Assembly (NCBI GenBank): GCA_016874315.1
Contig: VGTX01000057.1
Span: forward strand, 1-7,111
Direction: 5' to 3'
DNA: 7,111 nt
Origin: Gammaproteobacteria bacterium
GTDB taxonomy: Bacteria > Pseudomonadota > Gammaproteobacteria > Berkiellales > Berkiellaceae
A model generated the notes under the pieces. It had not been told where the DNA came from, searched no databases, and saw nothing but the letters and a program-made list of their open reading frames with translations. A program made the position numbers and the translations under genes. Shown here one piece after another: positions 6,794 through 7,111 of this stretch; position 1 is the stretch's first letter, and each line of letters starts with the position of its first letter.

Positions 6794-7111
6794 TTATAAT
6801 TTTGAGGAATATACATGTGAATAAGAGTCGCTATGAGTTTTATTTGAATAAATTAATGGTAATGGATCACCAGTCAACATCCGGCACTCTACTTGATTGT
6901 GATTACTTTCCTCTCCAAAAGGTTTTCCTCTCAATACATTAACAGCAGCAGAACAGCTATGTTTTTGAGCCCATTCAACTGCATCAGGCTTTCTCAAAAG
7001 CATAGTTCTTGCAATATCTCCAATAAAAAGTTGCGGCACAATATAATGATATTGTTGATGTTCGACAGCAAAACATATGCTTTTCATTAAGCGATATAGA
7101 TTCATTTTCTT
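6794..7111 (-). CDS. Short hypothetical protein, possible truncated phosphatase-like remnant, may be 5'-partial
   Basis: From the ATG at 7105 this frame gives 103 residues, ending at the TAA at 6796-6794. The two codons before the ATG are open to the window edge, so the true start may lie outside; AAGAAA upstream is not a strong ribosome site. The stretch IVPQLFIGDIARTM (22-35), then DAVEWAQKHSCSAAVNVLRG (41-60), resembles the opening strand-helix-strand of dual-specificity protein phosphatases (pattern: I-x-P-x-LFIG, a helix, then a V-N-V strand). No catalytic HC-x5-R motif follows: after residue 60 the chain is polar and ends SYSHVYSSKL. If the likeness is real, this is a truncated or decayed copy. 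It could equally be an unrelated small protein. No other minus-strand frame nearby clearly continues a phosphatase. Confidence 0.5.
   Translation of the reverse strand, partial: KKMNLYRLMKSICFAVEHQQYHYIVPQLFIGDIARTMLLRKPDAVEWAQKHSCSAAVNVLRGKPFGEESNHNQVECRMLTGDPLPLIYSNKTHSDSYSHVYSSKL

Noticed and set aside
6457..7090. Plus-strand frames at 6457-6729 and 6893-7090
   Set aside because: Both lie antisense to the better-supported minus-strand genes and show no family likeness.
1..7111. tRNA, rRNA, CRISPR, insertion sequence or transposase remnants
   Set aside because: No cloverleaf, repeat-spacer array, terminal inverted repeats or transposase motifs were seen on either strand.

Overview
The window is AT-rich bacterial DNA, roughly 40% GC by eye. 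It looks like a Gram-negative, probably host-associated gammaproteobacterium. Legionellales (Legionella/Coxiella-like) is my best guess, from three things: a NitT/TauT-type ABC permease/ATPase pair whose ATPase carries a C-terminal AAA-associated domain, a CDF metal transporter, and large orphan proteins of the kind common around secreted effectors in that order. No single sequence proves the taxon, so treat it as tentative.

Layout. Positions 1-176 (+) are the C-terminal end of an ABC permease. It is followed after 19 bases, with a good ribosome binding site, by its ATPase (196-1500, +). These two form the end of a plus-strand operon. Everything after that is read from the minus strand. A CDF-family divalent metal transporter (2390-1524) converges on the ATPase gene, with a compact hairpin at the junction. 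Upstream of it lies a 790-residue protein of unknown function (4825-2453), then a 421-base non-coding gap with two clear inverted repeats (4909-4939 and 5181-5219). Next come a 484-residue protein (6701-5247, GTG start) with four Gly/Ala-rich membrane segments near its C-terminus, and a short protein (7105-6794, possibly open at the window edge) with a faint resemblance to the N-terminal part of dual-specificity phosphatases.

How it fits together. The left 2.4 kb is conventional transport: an ABC importer-type system of unknown substrate and a metal exporter. The right 4.7 kb looks like an accessory segment of orphan genes separated by long spacers with their own hairpins, so it is not a tight operon. 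The 790- and 484-residue proteins are the best candidates for undescribed biology. They have no domain I can name, no signal peptide, effector-like size and architecture (helical blocks with a Pro/Arg-rich tail; a soluble N-terminal part followed by membrane hairpins), and they are neighbours. Calling them secreted effectors is inference only. No RNA genes, CRISPR arrays, insertion sequences or attachment sites were seen.
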